Assembly: GCF_900112975.1 (NCBI RefSeq)
Contig: NZ_FONQ01000003.1
Span: 193,746-257,745, forward strand
Source of the DNA: Flavobacterium xueshanense
GTDB taxonomy: Bacteria; Bacteroidota; Bacteroidia; Flavobacteriales; Flavobacteriaceae
Length of the DNA: 64,000 bases
Direction of reading: 5' to 3'
Of this stretch, positions 25,294 through 34,478 are shown in pieces (position 1 is the first letter of the stretch; every line of letters starts with the position of its first letter). Made by a program: the position numbers and the translations under genes. The notes beneath the pieces were generated by a model, which did not search any database, was not told where the DNA came from, and worked only from the letters and a program-made list of their open reading frames with translations.

Positions 25294-26049
25294 TTACCAA
25301 CCTTGGGTCAATCCGTTTTTAACGACTTCTTCGTATTTTTTTTTATCGAAACTGTATAAATTTGGGGCTTTGTGGGCTACATTACTTTTCTTCTCGTCCA
25401 GCTTTATTAAAATCCCGATTGCCGTTATCTTACGTAGAAAATTTCTACGGTCGAGTTTTCTACCTAAGATGGTTTCATATAATTTTTGTAATTCTGGAAT
25501 CGTAAATTTTTCGGGTAGTAAATTATATCCTACCGGCATTAAATTTAATTCCATACGAAGGGTTTCCAATGCTGTATCCAGAATTTGTCTGTGATCTAAA
25601 ATCAATTCTGGCACCGCATTATGGTCAATCCACTCTACAATTTCGTTGTTATCTAAAGGCTGCGGAATTGTTTGCAAGAAATCGACTAACGCATAATAAC
25701 CAACCGTTACAAAACGGCTAGCATACCATTTTCCTTCTCCTAAAGGTATCCCGTAAAATTCCAGTACTGAATTACTGACAACAACACTAGTCCTTCTGGC
25801 TGCGCCAAATGTCGAAAACTGCCTCAGAAAAATTCCTTTCAATCCAGTTCTACCATGTAAAACAGTTACTGCAGCCTGATCAATATCTTCATTTACAGGC
25901 ACAAACCCTCCCGGCAACGCCCATTTATCACTGTACTTTGTTTTTATTAACAACACTTTGAGCTGATTGTCATGAAATCCAAAAATCACACAATCTATCG
26001 ACAAACCCGGTTGATACTTTTCCTTATTATCTAAAATGGCTTTTAACAT
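25294..26049 (-). CDS. NUDIX-domain transcriptional regulator (NrtR-like)
   Basis: 251 residues. The N-terminal NUDIX fold (VIFGFHDNQLKVLLIKTKYSDKWALPGGFV, about 22-51) is followed by a degenerate Nudix box: GFVPVNE is kept, but the metal-binding RE and EE pairs are replaced by TV and GR, so hydrolysis is unlikely. The C-terminal part (FTIPELQKLYETILGRKLDRRNFLRKI, about 182-208) is a winged-helix DNA-binding domain. This matches NrtR-type regulators, which sense a nucleotide- or sugar-related ligand. In Bacteroides a member of this family controls arabinose use. A link to the neighbouring glucan locus is possible but unproven. Confidence 0.88.
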   Translation of the reverse strand: MLKAILDNKEKYQPGLSIDCVIFGFHDNQLKVLLIKTKYSDKWALPGGFVPVNEDIDQAAVTVLHGRTGLKGIFLRQFSTFGAARRTSVVVSNSVLEFYGIPLGEGKWYASRFVTVGYYALVDFLQTIPQPLDNNEIVEWIDHNAVPELILDHRQILDTALETLRMELNLMPVGYNLLPEKFTIPELQKLYETILGRKLDRRNFLRKITAIGILIKLDEKKSNVAHKAPNLYSFDKKKYEEVVKNGLTQGW

Positions 26050-26375
26050 GTGATTTATTCTAGCAATTAAATTATACCCTTCGAAAGACGCAATTTAGTT
26101 CATTTTTTTTAAGCAATTGAAGGACGTAACAATTTTAAAAACTTATCATTCTTTATTTTTATCTTAAAACAAAAAGATAGGACAAAGAAACAAATCCATT
26201 CGATGAAAAAACTTATTTATAGTGAATAACAGCTAAAAAATTCATTTCATTAATTATTGGACCAAGACTGGAATCACAATCGTACACCCACGCATGGACT
26301 ATCAAGTAATTCATCATTGTTTTCCAACAACATTATCAGTTGCCGCTTCTTAAAATACTGTTACGGCACAAAAAA

Positions 26376-26711
26376 TGGATAAACCTTTCGGAATTGAATT
26401 TAAATCCAATAATGTTCAAATAGTGTACTATTCAGATTAGGTATGAAGTGCGCCCTTATTGGTGGAAGAAACTGGCAATATATTTCTGAAGTTTTAGTTT
26501 TGAGAGAAGAAATTGCTAATGGTTTTATTAATGGAGTTACACGTTTCACAAGTGCCAATAAAATACCAAAACGGACGAGGAAAAAAAAGCAGCTACTTTT
26601 TTAAAAGCAATGTTAGCCAATAGGCCAAAAAATAAATTCTTTTTTTTATCAGGAGGGAAATTTGCAGACGCAGCTCTTGATGGCATTTTGACCGCTATCA
26701 ACCAAAATTAA
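26376..26711 (+). pseudogene. decayed gene, family not recognised
   Basis: Three consecutive plus-strand pieces look like one broken protein. MDKPFGIEFKSNNVQIVYYSD ends in TAG at about 26439-26441. A second piece from ATG 26443 reads MKCALIGGRNWQYISEVLVL and continues to about 26570 in another frame. A third (26568-26711) reads KTDEEKKAATFLKAML, then GGKFADAALDGILTAINQN and a stop. At least two frame changes are needed. The region 26050-26375 upstream contains more stop-riddled sequence and no intact gene. It sits between the NrtR-like gene and the glucan locus. Confidence 0.5.
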
Positions 26712-26748
26712 AAAGTATTAATAAATGTTGTTATAAAAGTATTTAAAA

Positions 26749-26795
26749 CTCAATCGACAGGACTTATAGGTAAACTGTCGATTGAGGTTTTTTAT
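26749..26795. terminator. terminator at the 3' end of the glucan locus
   Basis: A perfect 12-bp inverted repeat (26749-26760 with 26775-26786). The T-run is strong on the plus strand and weak on the minus strand. It overlaps the end of the GH3 gene (stop at 26792). Confidence 0.75.
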
Positions 26796-29035
26796 TTTAC
26801 TAATTCAAAAGTGTTTTTCAAACGAATATCTGTCGAAGATGAGCCAATCATTAAATCAAAATCTCCTGGTTCAGTAATCCATTGTAAAGCTGCATTGTAA
26901 AAAGATAATTTTTCCTTGTCTATGATAAATTCCAACACTTTAGTTTCACCCGCATTCAATTGTATCTTTTGAAAATCTTTCAACTCAATAATTGGCCGAA
27001 CCACAGATCCTACTTTGTCTCTTAAATACAGCTGTACCACCTCTTCTCCAGCTACATTTCCTGAATTTTTCACGTGTAATGAAACCGTGATTTTTTCCGT
27101 ACTCTTTATCTTATTTTTAGATAGTTTTAAATCTGAATATTCAAAAGTAGTATAACTTAATCCATAACCAAAAGGAAATTTAGGGCTGTTGTTTAAATCC
27201 GTATACGCTGAAACATAATTAAAAGCGGTGTCATTTGGAGCGGGTCTTCCTGTATTAAAATGATTGTAATAAATAGGAATTTGTCCTTCTGCTCTTGGAA
27301 AAGTCATTGGCAATTTCCCCGAGGGATTGTAATCACCAAACAAAACATCCGCGATAGCATTTCCTGCTTCGCTACCCAACCACCAAGTATACAGGATTGC
27401 GGGAACATTATCAGCAGTCCAATTGAAAACAAGCGGTCTTCCTGCGTTAATTAAAACCACAACCGGTTTCCCGGTCGCTTGAATTGCTTTTACCAATTCT
27501 TCCTGAACGCCTGGCAAATGTATATTACTACGACTTTTAGCCTCGCCACTCATATCCGCTCTTTCACCAATACTTAAAATTACGATATCCGCTTGATTGG
27601 CAATGGCGACTGCTTCTGCAAAACCATCTTTGTTATCCCCATCGATCTCACACCCTTTGGCGTAAAGCAATTTACTGGAGCTACCTACCTTATTTTTCAC
27701 CCCTTCCCACTGCGAAACAACTTGTGTATTATAATCCAACTCTGGTAATTCTACCGCCCAAAAACCCATATTTTGTTTGTGTTCTTTTACCAAAGGGCCA
27801 ATAAAAGCAATTGTTTTCGTGTCTTTGGAAAGGGGTAAAATATTTTTCTCCCTCGCCGACGGGATAACGTTTTTTAACAATACGATGCTTTTTGCTGCAA
27901 TAATTCTTGCTGCTTTTCTGTGCTCCGGATTATTCATTGCGGCTTGTTCTCTTTCAAGATTGGAGTATTTATACGGATTGTCAAAAAGTCCTAATTCGAA
28001 TTTCTTCCGTAAAATTCTTTTTACAGCGTCATCAATCAAGGTAATTGGCACCTTGTTTTCTTGAACCAATTCCGCTAAATGGTATCGATAAGCATTGCTT
28101 TCCATATCCATATCACTTCCAGCTGTTATGGCTTGTAATGCAGCTTCTTTAGTGTCTTTTGAGTATCCGTGATTGACCATTTCCCCGATCGAACCCCAAT
28201 CAGAAACTACAAAACCTTGAAAGTTCCATTTCTCTTTTAGAATGTCGCGTTGTAAATATTTATTTCCGGTTGCAGGAATTCCGTTAAGGTCATTAAATGA
28301 ATTCATAAAAGTGGCCGCACCAGCATCCAAAGCAGATTTGAAAGGCGGCAAATACGTTTCCCAAAGCATTCTTTCGCTCATATCAACTGAGTTGTAATCT
28401 CTCCCGCCAATTGCAGCGCCATAAGCCGCAAAATGTTTCACGCAAGCCATTACCGAATTGACATTGCCTAATTTTTCTTGAAAACCTTTCACTCTGGCAT
28501 AAGCAATTTTAGAACCTAAATAGGTATCTTCTCCCGCGCCTTCCATTACGCGTCCCCAACGCGGATCACGAGCAATATCAACCATGGGCGCAAATGTCCA
28601 ATGAATTCCACTTGCCGATGCTTCGACAGCAGCAATTCTAGCCGAAAGTTCCATTGCGGCTAAATCCCAACTTGCGGCTTCCGCCAAAGGAATTGGAAAA
28701 GTAGTTTTGTAACCATGAACGACATCCTGACCAAACAACAAAGGAATTTTCAATCTCGACTGCATCGCTAATTCCTGATATTGGCGGGTATATTTAGTAC
28801 CAATAACATTCAACATCGAGCCTATTAAACCTTTTTTGATTTCGGTTTCCTTATTTGGATTTATCGTTATGGGTCCTGTCGCCTGATTATTTCCCGTATA
28901 TTGATTGAGTTGCCCAATTTTCTCTTCAAGTGTCATTTGCTTCAACAACGCATTCACTTTTTCGTCAATTGTTTTTTGTTGTGACAACGCAATAAAGCAA
29001 GTCAATAAAAGAGTTATAGTTCCTATTTTTTTCAT
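26792..29035 (-). CDS. bglX: glycoside hydrolase family 3 (beta-glucosidase, BglX-like)
   Basis: 747 residues with a signal peptide (cleavage about residue 18, ALSQ). The GH3 N-terminal barrel shows FGQDVVHGYKTTFPIPLAEAASWD, KHFAAYGA and the nucleophile Asp279 in GFVVSDWGS. The second domain and a C-terminal fibronectin III-like domain (VTVSLHVKNSGNVAGEEVVQLYL-type) complete the BglX architecture. It is likely periplasmic and releases glucose from short beta-glucans. It is the last gene of the minus-strand locus that begins with susC. Confidence 0.94.
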   Translation of the reverse strand: MKKIGTITLLLTCFIALSQQKTIDEKVNALLKQMTLEEKIGQLNQYTGNNQATGPITINPNKETEIKKGLIGSMLNVIGTKYTRQYQELAMQSRLKIPLLFGQDVVHGYKTTFPIPLAEAASWDLAAMELSARIAAVEASASGIHWTFAPMVDIARDPRWGRVMEGAGEDTYLGSKIAYARVKGFQEKLGNVNSVMACVKHFAAYGAAIGGRDYNSVDMSERMLWETYLPPFKSALDAGAATFMNSFNDLNGIPATGNKYLQRDILKEKWNFQGFVVSDWGSIGEMVNHGYSKDTKEAALQAITAGSDMDMESNAYRYHLAELVQENKVPITLIDDAVKRILRKKFELGLFDNPYKYSNLEREQAAMNNPEHRKAARIIAAKSIVLLKNVIPSAREKNILPLSKDTKTIAFIGPLVKEHKQNMGFWAVELPELDYNTQVVSQWEGVKNKVGSSSKLLYAKGCEIDGDNKDGFAEAVAIANQADIVILSIGERADMSGEAKSRSNIHLPGVQEELVKAIQATGKPVVVLINAGRPLVFNWTADNVPAILYTWWLGSEAGNAIADVLFGDYNPSGKLPMTFPRAEGQIPIYYNHFNTGRPAPNDTAFNYVSAYTDLNNSPKFPFGYGLSYTTFEYSDLKLSKNKIKSTEKITVSLHVKNSGNVAGEEVVQLYLRDKVGSVVRPIIELKDFQKIQLNAGETKVLEFIIDKEKLSFYNAALQWITEPGDFDLMIGSSSTDIRLKNTFELVK

Positions 29036-29103
29036 TTCTAAATACTATTATTTTTATAATCAAATTCATTTATTCCATAATCCAAAGAGTAGGAAATGGC
29101 CTT

Positions 29104-30852
29104 TCATTTTTTTAACTCGACTGGAATTTTGAATTCTAAAAAGTTTAAATTGAAATTTCCTTTTTCAAAATGCACTTTAACTTTATTCATTCCTTGTTTT
29201 AAAACCACATTTTTTAATGTCACCGTTTTCCAATTATTTATTTCACCTGAAGATGGAATTGTTATTGTTTCAGAAATTCTCCCATTTTCATCTTCTAAAT
29301 AAAGTTTCCCACCAGCGACATCACTTGCATACCGAATAGCAACATCAAAAGTAGTTTTGGCGTTCACCTCAACGGTGTATTGCAGCCATTCGCCATCTTC
29401 AATAAACGCAACATGAAATCCATTTGTCATTGCATCGTTACAAGACTGAATATCAACCCCATCATTTCGCATCATTCCGCCTTTGTTCCATTTGGTAAAT
29501 TTAGTACCATCATAATTAGCGACATCTTTATCCAAATACGCGAATCCGTTTTGTCCTAAATCATATTCTGTTGCGAATATTCTCCCCGGCAACGAATGAT
29601 TTTTATAATTCTTTGTTTCGGTTGTTTGAACTTGTCTGAACATTGCATCAATCACATCATGCCTAATAGTCAGTTTATTCATTTTGAAGTTTTCAGCAAT
29701 TTGCAGTAAGGCGTTTTTAGCAAAATCCACTGTTGGCTTTTTTCCTCCGTTTTGCCAATATTCCAGCAATTGATCGTATTTTGGAGTTTTTGTTACTGAC
29801 GTAACTCCAGCTAAGCTTTCAATTTTTTTCATTGGCCAAAAAGCCCAACCAATGTTATTAGACTCCATTAAAGAGATGGCTTCCTTGAACCAAACATTTG
29901 AGTTTTCGCCACTTTCTCCCAACCAAATTGGCACATTGTATTGGGTTCTGTAGTCCAACATTTTTTGGATCGACGCGGTGTTATTTTGATTCCAATATTT
30001 GTGAAAACTCAGCGCCATATTTTCATCCCAAAGCGGAAACATACCATTGTAATTATTCCCCCAGCAATTTCCTTCAATGAAAATTAAATGATTTGTATCA
30101 ATGGCTCGAATCGCATTTGTAACTCGAACTTGCAACGCTTTTAAAGGCGCATTCGACGTTTCATCACAACCATTTTGATTCGTTCCCGTAAAATTCCAAT
30201 TGGGCTCGTTGATAATATCATAAGCTCCAATCCAAGGATTGTCTTTGTAACGCACTGCTAACTTTTCCCAAAGTGCCACCATTTTATCCTGATTTGCTGT
30301 ACTTTCCCAAAGTGATGGTTTTTCGGGGTCATAATCTGAGATATTGGCATCTTTTCCCTGACCGCCGGGAGCTGCATGCAAATCTAGAATCAAATAAATT
30401 TTATTCGCAGCACACCATTTCAATAAATCATCGGTCATTTTAAAACCCTCTTCCAGCCACGTATTTTGACCTGAAACCACTTCTTGTTCAATAGGCAAGG
30501 TATATAAATTATAATGCATCGGCAAGCGAACGGAATTAAATCCCCAAGCCGCTAACGAATCAATATCTCTCTTAGTTATTCCGTTTGCTTTGTAAGCATC
30601 ATAAAATTTTTCGGTATTTTTGGCACCAATTAAATCCGTTATTTTTTGCTTAATCACATGTTGAGGACCAGCAAACGAACCGGTTTGAAGCATATAACCT
30701 TCCTGCACCATCCATCCGCCCAATCCCAAACCTCGCAAGATCACTTTTTGGTCATTCCCATCGACAATTTCTTGTCCATTTCTATGCAAAAAACCTTGTC
30801 CAAACGAGGCAACTGAAAAAGAAATAAAGGCTATTAAAACTATTTTTTTCAT
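29104..30852 (-). CDS. glycoside hydrolase family 5 with C-terminal CBM6-like domain
   Basis: 582 residues with a signal peptide (about 1-18). The GH5 barrel has RGLGLGGWMVQEGYML, acid/base Glu216 in IINEP and nucleophile Glu313 in WLGESGEN. The C-terminal part (about 430-580: FATEYDLGQNG, DIQSCNDA, WLQYTVEVNAKTTFDVAIRYAS, LKQGMNKVKVHF) is a CBM6-type carbohydrate-binding module. The subfamily was not assigned. The RGxxLGGW start is shared with exo-beta-1,3-glucanase-like GH5 enzymes. In this context it most likely cuts a beta-glucan. Confidence 0.9.
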   Translation of the reverse strand: MKKIVLIAFISFSVASFGQGFLHRNGQEIVDGNDQKVILRGLGLGGWMVQEGYMLQTGSFAGPQHVIKQKITDLIGAKNTEKFYDAYKANGITKRDIDSLAAWGFNSVRLPMHYNLYTLPIEQEVVSGQNTWLEEGFKMTDDLLKWCAANKIYLILDLHAAPGGQGKDANISDYDPEKPSLWESTANQDKMVALWEKLAVRYKDNPWIGAYDIINEPNWNFTGTNQNGCDETSNAPLKALQVRVTNAIRAIDTNHLIFIEGNCWGNNYNGMFPLWDENMALSFHKYWNQNNTASIQKMLDYRTQYNVPIWLGESGENSNVWFKEAISLMESNNIGWAFWPMKKIESLAGVTSVTKTPKYDQLLEYWQNGGKKPTVDFAKNALLQIAENFKMNKLTIRHDVIDAMFRQVQTTETKNYKNHSLPGRIFATEYDLGQNGFAYLDKDVANYDGTKFTKWNKGGMMRNDGVDIQSCNDAMTNGFHVAFIEDGEWLQYTVEVNAKTTFDVAIRYASDVAGGKLYLEDENGRISETITIPSSGEINNWKTVTLKNVVLKQGMNKVKVHFEKGNFNLNFLEFKIPVELKK

Positions 30853-31033
30853 AAAGTTCTTTTTTTAAAATATATACCTGTTTACAATGTTACCTAGCAA
30901 CAAAAAATAGCACACAGATTGAATGCCATATCACCGATTACTTTTTTTTAAAATCAGTGACAATTTGTGTAATTCGCGACGTCTATTTAGATATTACTAC
31001 TGCGGATACTAGTAAAATAAGCAGTTTTGGAAT
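30853..31033. repeat. intergenic stretch with CACGAATTACAC-like repeat
   Basis: The 181-bp gap between the GH5 and GH30 genes contains, on the minus strand, a GCGAATTACACAAATTGTCAC-like word of the kind that recurs between flavobacterial genes (recalled, not searched). No reading frame or clear terminator is seen. Confidence 0.3.
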
Positions 31034-32500
31034 TTAGTAAACCAATGTTTGAATCCCATGAGCCGGAATTATCACGACCGTTTTCTCCGTTGCAATGATT
31101 AAATTATATGTGACTTTTTTATCGCTTTGATTCATTACCACCGTAACCATTTTTCCATCTGTATTAAGGAATGACGTACTTATCAAACTGCTTCGACTTA
31201 CTGCTGTGCTGATTCTCTTCGCATCTGGTCGAATAAATTTTGAGAAATGCCCAATGTAATAATAAGACGGGGTATAGATTAATTCTCCTGAATTAGTATC
31301 GGCATGAATAGGTGCAAAACAAAAATTCCCTACGTGATTGGGTCCGCCATTTTGGTCCAAAAGAATGTTCCAATCCGTCCAACCCACAGTTCCATTATTA
31401 AAATCGTTAATCATAGAAGTGCCGTATCGTTCTCCGTTTGCCCATAATTGGTATTTCTTAGCATCAAATCTTTCGACGCAACCTTCGGTAAATAATAAAT
31501 TTTTCGAGGGGTAAGCTTCGTGTACTTTTCGAACATTATCAAACATTGGGGCTCCTCCTGCCCAAGTTTCATACCAATGAAATCCCATTCCCCAAGCATA
31601 TTTTGAAGCTTCCGGGTCAGAGAAAATAACATTGGCTCTATGGTTCATCAAATCTCGATTATGATCCCAAACCACAATTTTTTTATCTCCTAAACCTTGT
31701 TTTTTCATTGTTGGACCAAGGAAATTCTTCAGGAAATCTCTTTCTGCTTCCGCCGAATACACGCAAGATTCCCAAGTTTGCGTTGCCATAGGTTCGTTTT
31801 GAACGGTTATTCCCCAAATTGGCATTCCTTCTTTCTCATAAGCTTTGATGAACTTCGTATAATAATTTGCCCACGACTGGTAATATTCAGGAAGTAAAGC
31901 ACCCCCTTTCAGCATGTTGCCATTACTTTTCATGAAAGCAGGAGGACTCCATGGCGATACATAAAGCAATAATTTCCCGCCCGCCGTTTTTATGGCTTCT
32001 TTAATCATGGGTATGCGATATTGTTTGTCATGATCAATATTGAATGTCTTTAAATCCGTGTCACCCTCTTTGATATACGTATAACTACCGCTACTAAAAT
32101 CCGAACTATGAATGGTGGTCCGCAACAAGGAATATCCAATTCCTTTTTCTTTATCATAGTAGGCGTTTAAAAATTCTTGTTGTTTCTCTTTGCTTAATTT
32201 TGCAAAAACCTCACCACTGGCATCTGTAATTGCGCCACCAATTCCCATAAATTTTTGAAACATTTTTGTTGGTTCCACAAAAACAGAAATCTCGGTTTCC
32301 AAAGGTTGTTTTGAAGTACCAAAGTTCAATTTATCGGTTTGTGTTAATCGTAAATCTGTATTTTCAGCTGTGGTATAAACGGTAATCGTTTTGTCTTTTG
32401 TAGAAAAATATTTAAGTTTAGCTTGGTTTTTTTGCTGCGAAAAAGCTAAAAAAGACGTTGCTAAAAGTACTACTGCGGTTATTTTTTTCATGATATTCAT
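31034..32500 (-). CDS. glycoside hydrolase family 30
   Basis: 488 residues; MKK at residue 4 is an alternative start. Signal peptide to about residue 21 (FLAFSQQ). GH30 landmarks: FMGIGGAITDASGE (86-99), LRTTIHSSDFSSGSY, SPWSPPAFMK, acid/base Glu236 in VQNEPMA, FHWYETWAGG, and nucleophile Glu339 in LLFTEGCVE. The C-terminal beta domain ends in ATEKTVVIIPAHGIQTLVY. GH30 enzymes of this type act as beta-glucosidase or endo-beta-1,6-glucanase. It is paired with a second GH30 gene 18 bp upstream. Confidence 0.93.
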   Translation of the reverse strand: MNIMKKITAVVLLATSFLAFSQQKNQAKLKYFSTKDKTITVYTTAENTDLRLTQTDKLNFGTSKQPLETEISVFVEPTKMFQKFMGIGGAITDASGEVFAKLSKEKQQEFLNAYYDKEKGIGYSLLRTTIHSSDFSSGSYTYIKEGDTDLKTFNIDHDKQYRIPMIKEAIKTAGGKLLLYVSPWSPPAFMKSNGNMLKGGALLPEYYQSWANYYTKFIKAYEKEGMPIWGITVQNEPMATQTWESCVYSAEAERDFLKNFLGPTMKKQGLGDKKIVVWDHNRDLMNHRANVIFSDPEASKYAWGMGFHWYETWAGGAPMFDNVRKVHEAYPSKNLLFTEGCVERFDAKKYQLWANGERYGTSMINDFNNGTVGWTDWNILLDQNGGPNHVGNFCFAPIHADTNSGELIYTPSYYYIGHFSKFIRPDAKRISTAVSRSSLISTSFLNTDGKMVTVVMNQSDKKVTYNLIIATEKTVVIIPAHGIQTLVY

Positions 32501-32518
32501 TGTTATGCGATTGCTATT

Positions 32519-33976
32519 TTACCAGATATACGTTGCTACTGATCCTGCTTCCAGTGAAGTAGTAATCCAATTTCCATTGTATTTAACATTAAAAATTTCA
32601 GAAGTGCTTCCATCATTTTCAACGATTAAAACTTTTTTCCCATCAGGCGTTTTAAATGCCACATTATTCAAATTTCCACTAAAGTTACTCAAAATTCGCA
32701 CTGAACCAGCAGGAACAAATTTGGAAGCATGAGCAATTATATAATAGGCTACATTTCTTGTAAAACTATCACTGCTGTTGATCGTCAATGCACCTTTACA
32801 AGTAGTGCAACCACCGGGAGTATTTGGTCCAAAAGAAGCATTATTTGCTAAGTTCCATTCCAATGCTGTTTTACTCCAATTTCGCATGGAACCAATAATT
32901 ACATTTTTTACATGCCATTTTAAATCCCCTTCAAAACTGCCTGTCGAAGACGTGTATTGCTCCGTAAAATAGATATTTTTATTAGGGAAAGCATTGTGAA
33001 CTGCAGATAAAGCGCTTATATCTCCTTCATACAAATGAAAGGCAGAGCCGTCAATATAAGGATTCGCGCCCGGATCATTCAGCACCGCAATAGGATATTC
33101 CGGTTTGTTGCAATTATGGTCATACGCTACAATTTTAGTGGACAAATTTGCAGCCTTGAAAGCGGGACCTAAATGATTTTTTATAAAATCAGCCTGATGC
33201 AACGCAATCATCAACATGCTAGGATTATTGCCCGGATGCAACGGTTCGTTTTGTGGCGTAATGGCATCTATGGTGATTCCTTCGGCTTTCATTGTTTGAA
33301 TGTATTTCACAAAATATTTTGCATAAACGGCGTAAAATTCCGGCTTCAAGCTTCCGCCTACAAATCCATTATTATCTTTCATCCAAACTGGTGGCGACCA
33401 TGGAGCTGCCATAATTTTAATATTTGGATTGATTGCCACGATTTCTTTTAGCATTGGAATTAAATCCGTTTTATCTGGTGCCAAACTAAAATTATCCAAA
33501 TTTACATCCGTTTGTCCGCTTGGCAAATCATCATAGGTAAATGGCGCTGCATTCAAATCTGAGGCGCCAATACTGACTCTCAAATAGCTAATTGCAATTG
33601 AATTATCATTATTTCCAAACAATTCTTTTAATAATTCTTGTCTCTTTTGCGCGTTTAATTGATTAATAACCTGTGCGCTGCCTCCCGTTAAAGTATATCC
33701 AAAACCATCGATTGTTTGAAACGTTTTAGTATCGTCAACTTCAATATTTGCATAATTATTATAAGCTGTGCCAAATGCTAAAATTGAGGTTTGCTTTTGA
33801 AGTGCCACACTTTGATTTCCTCTGGTCAACCAAAAATCCATTTGATTTGTTACTGCCACTGGCGGAGTTGGCGTTGGCTGTGGATCAACAGGCTCTCCTG
33901 ACGGAGAACATTTTGACATAAGCAGCGTAAGGGTTAATACAGCTAAAAATTTCATACTATTTTTTATAGTGTTCAT
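32519..33976 (-). CDS. glycoside hydrolase family 30, lipoprotein
   Basis: 485 residues. A lipobox (LLMSKCSPSGE, Cys23) and a Pro/Thr-rich linker (about 30-42) suggest surface or periplasmic anchoring. GH30 features: TIDGFGYTLTGGSAQ, LRVSIGASDLN, APWSPPVWMK, acid/base Glu244 in PQNEPLH and nucleophile Glu339 in IYFTEQ. It is clearly paralogous to the next GH30 but diverged, and the linker-plus-lipid anchor distinguishes it. Predicted role: cutting beta-1,6-linked glucose at the cell surface before or after import. Confidence 0.93.
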   Translation of the reverse strand: MNTIKNSMKFLAVLTLTLLMSKCSPSGEPVDPQPTPTPPVAVTNQMDFWLTRGNQSVALQKQTSILAFGTAYNNYANIEVDDTKTFQTIDGFGYTLTGGSAQVINQLNAQKRQELLKELFGNNDNSIAISYLRVSIGASDLNAAPFTYDDLPSGQTDVNLDNFSLAPDKTDLIPMLKEIVAINPNIKIMAAPWSPPVWMKDNNGFVGGSLKPEFYAVYAKYFVKYIQTMKAEGITIDAITPQNEPLHPGNNPSMLMIALHQADFIKNHLGPAFKAANLSTKIVAYDHNCNKPEYPIAVLNDPGANPYIDGSAFHLYEGDISALSAVHNAFPNKNIYFTEQYTSSTGSFEGDLKWHVKNVIIGSMRNWSKTALEWNLANNASFGPNTPGGCTTCKGALTINSSDSFTRNVAYYIIAHASKFVPAGSVRILSNFSGNLNNVAFKTPDGKKVLIVENDGSTSEIFNVKYNGNWITTSLEAGSVATYIW

Positions 33977-34478
33977 AATTTATTTAAAGTTTATTTCAAC
34001 ATAAACCAGTAAATGATGTGATGGATATTTCAAGTCTTTTGCATCGCATAAAACGGCATTTTTGTCTACATTCAAAATATTATTTTTCGAATGAAAAAAA
34101 ATCTAGCAATTTAATTACGGATTCGTTGTGTTTAAAACTAGTGACTATTCCAAAAGACCCTAAAAATTTTATTTGTGTAGCATCGCGGCGCTCATCCATT
34201 TCTTTTTTAAGTATTATTATTCTGTCTACTCTAAACTTCAGGTGTATATCGCCATCAAAATAACAGGGCGATTTTTTGGAGTTGAGTTTTTTAATTTTCG
34301 AAAGAATAATTTAAATTTCTTATGCAAACAAACCACCGAGACAGTTATTTTTTCACCTGAATCATTTATACAGTTTTGATGAATTTATAGTTGTTGTTGC
34401 ATACAACACTCCACTTGAGCTTCTGTCCAACTTACAAGCAGAAGCTCTTTATGAAGTCCTAACTAAACAAAAATATAA
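33977..34478. other. 502-bp gap inside the glucan locus, no intact gene
   Basis: It lies between the lipoprotein GH30 and the GH16 gene. A minus-strand open stretch of about 58 codons (about 34085-34260, reading DGDIHLKFRVDRIIILKK and then FLGSFGIVTSFKHNE before a stop) could be the remnant of a lost gene, but it matches no family I know. The GCTTCTG/CAGAAGC pair near 34420-34446 could form a hairpin that ends or weakens transcription after the GH16 gene. Confidence 0.45.

Noticed and set aside
25037..26711. A tRNA-borne integrative island
   Set aside because: No integrase, no duplicated tRNA 3' end and no phage genes; only the terminator is duplicated.
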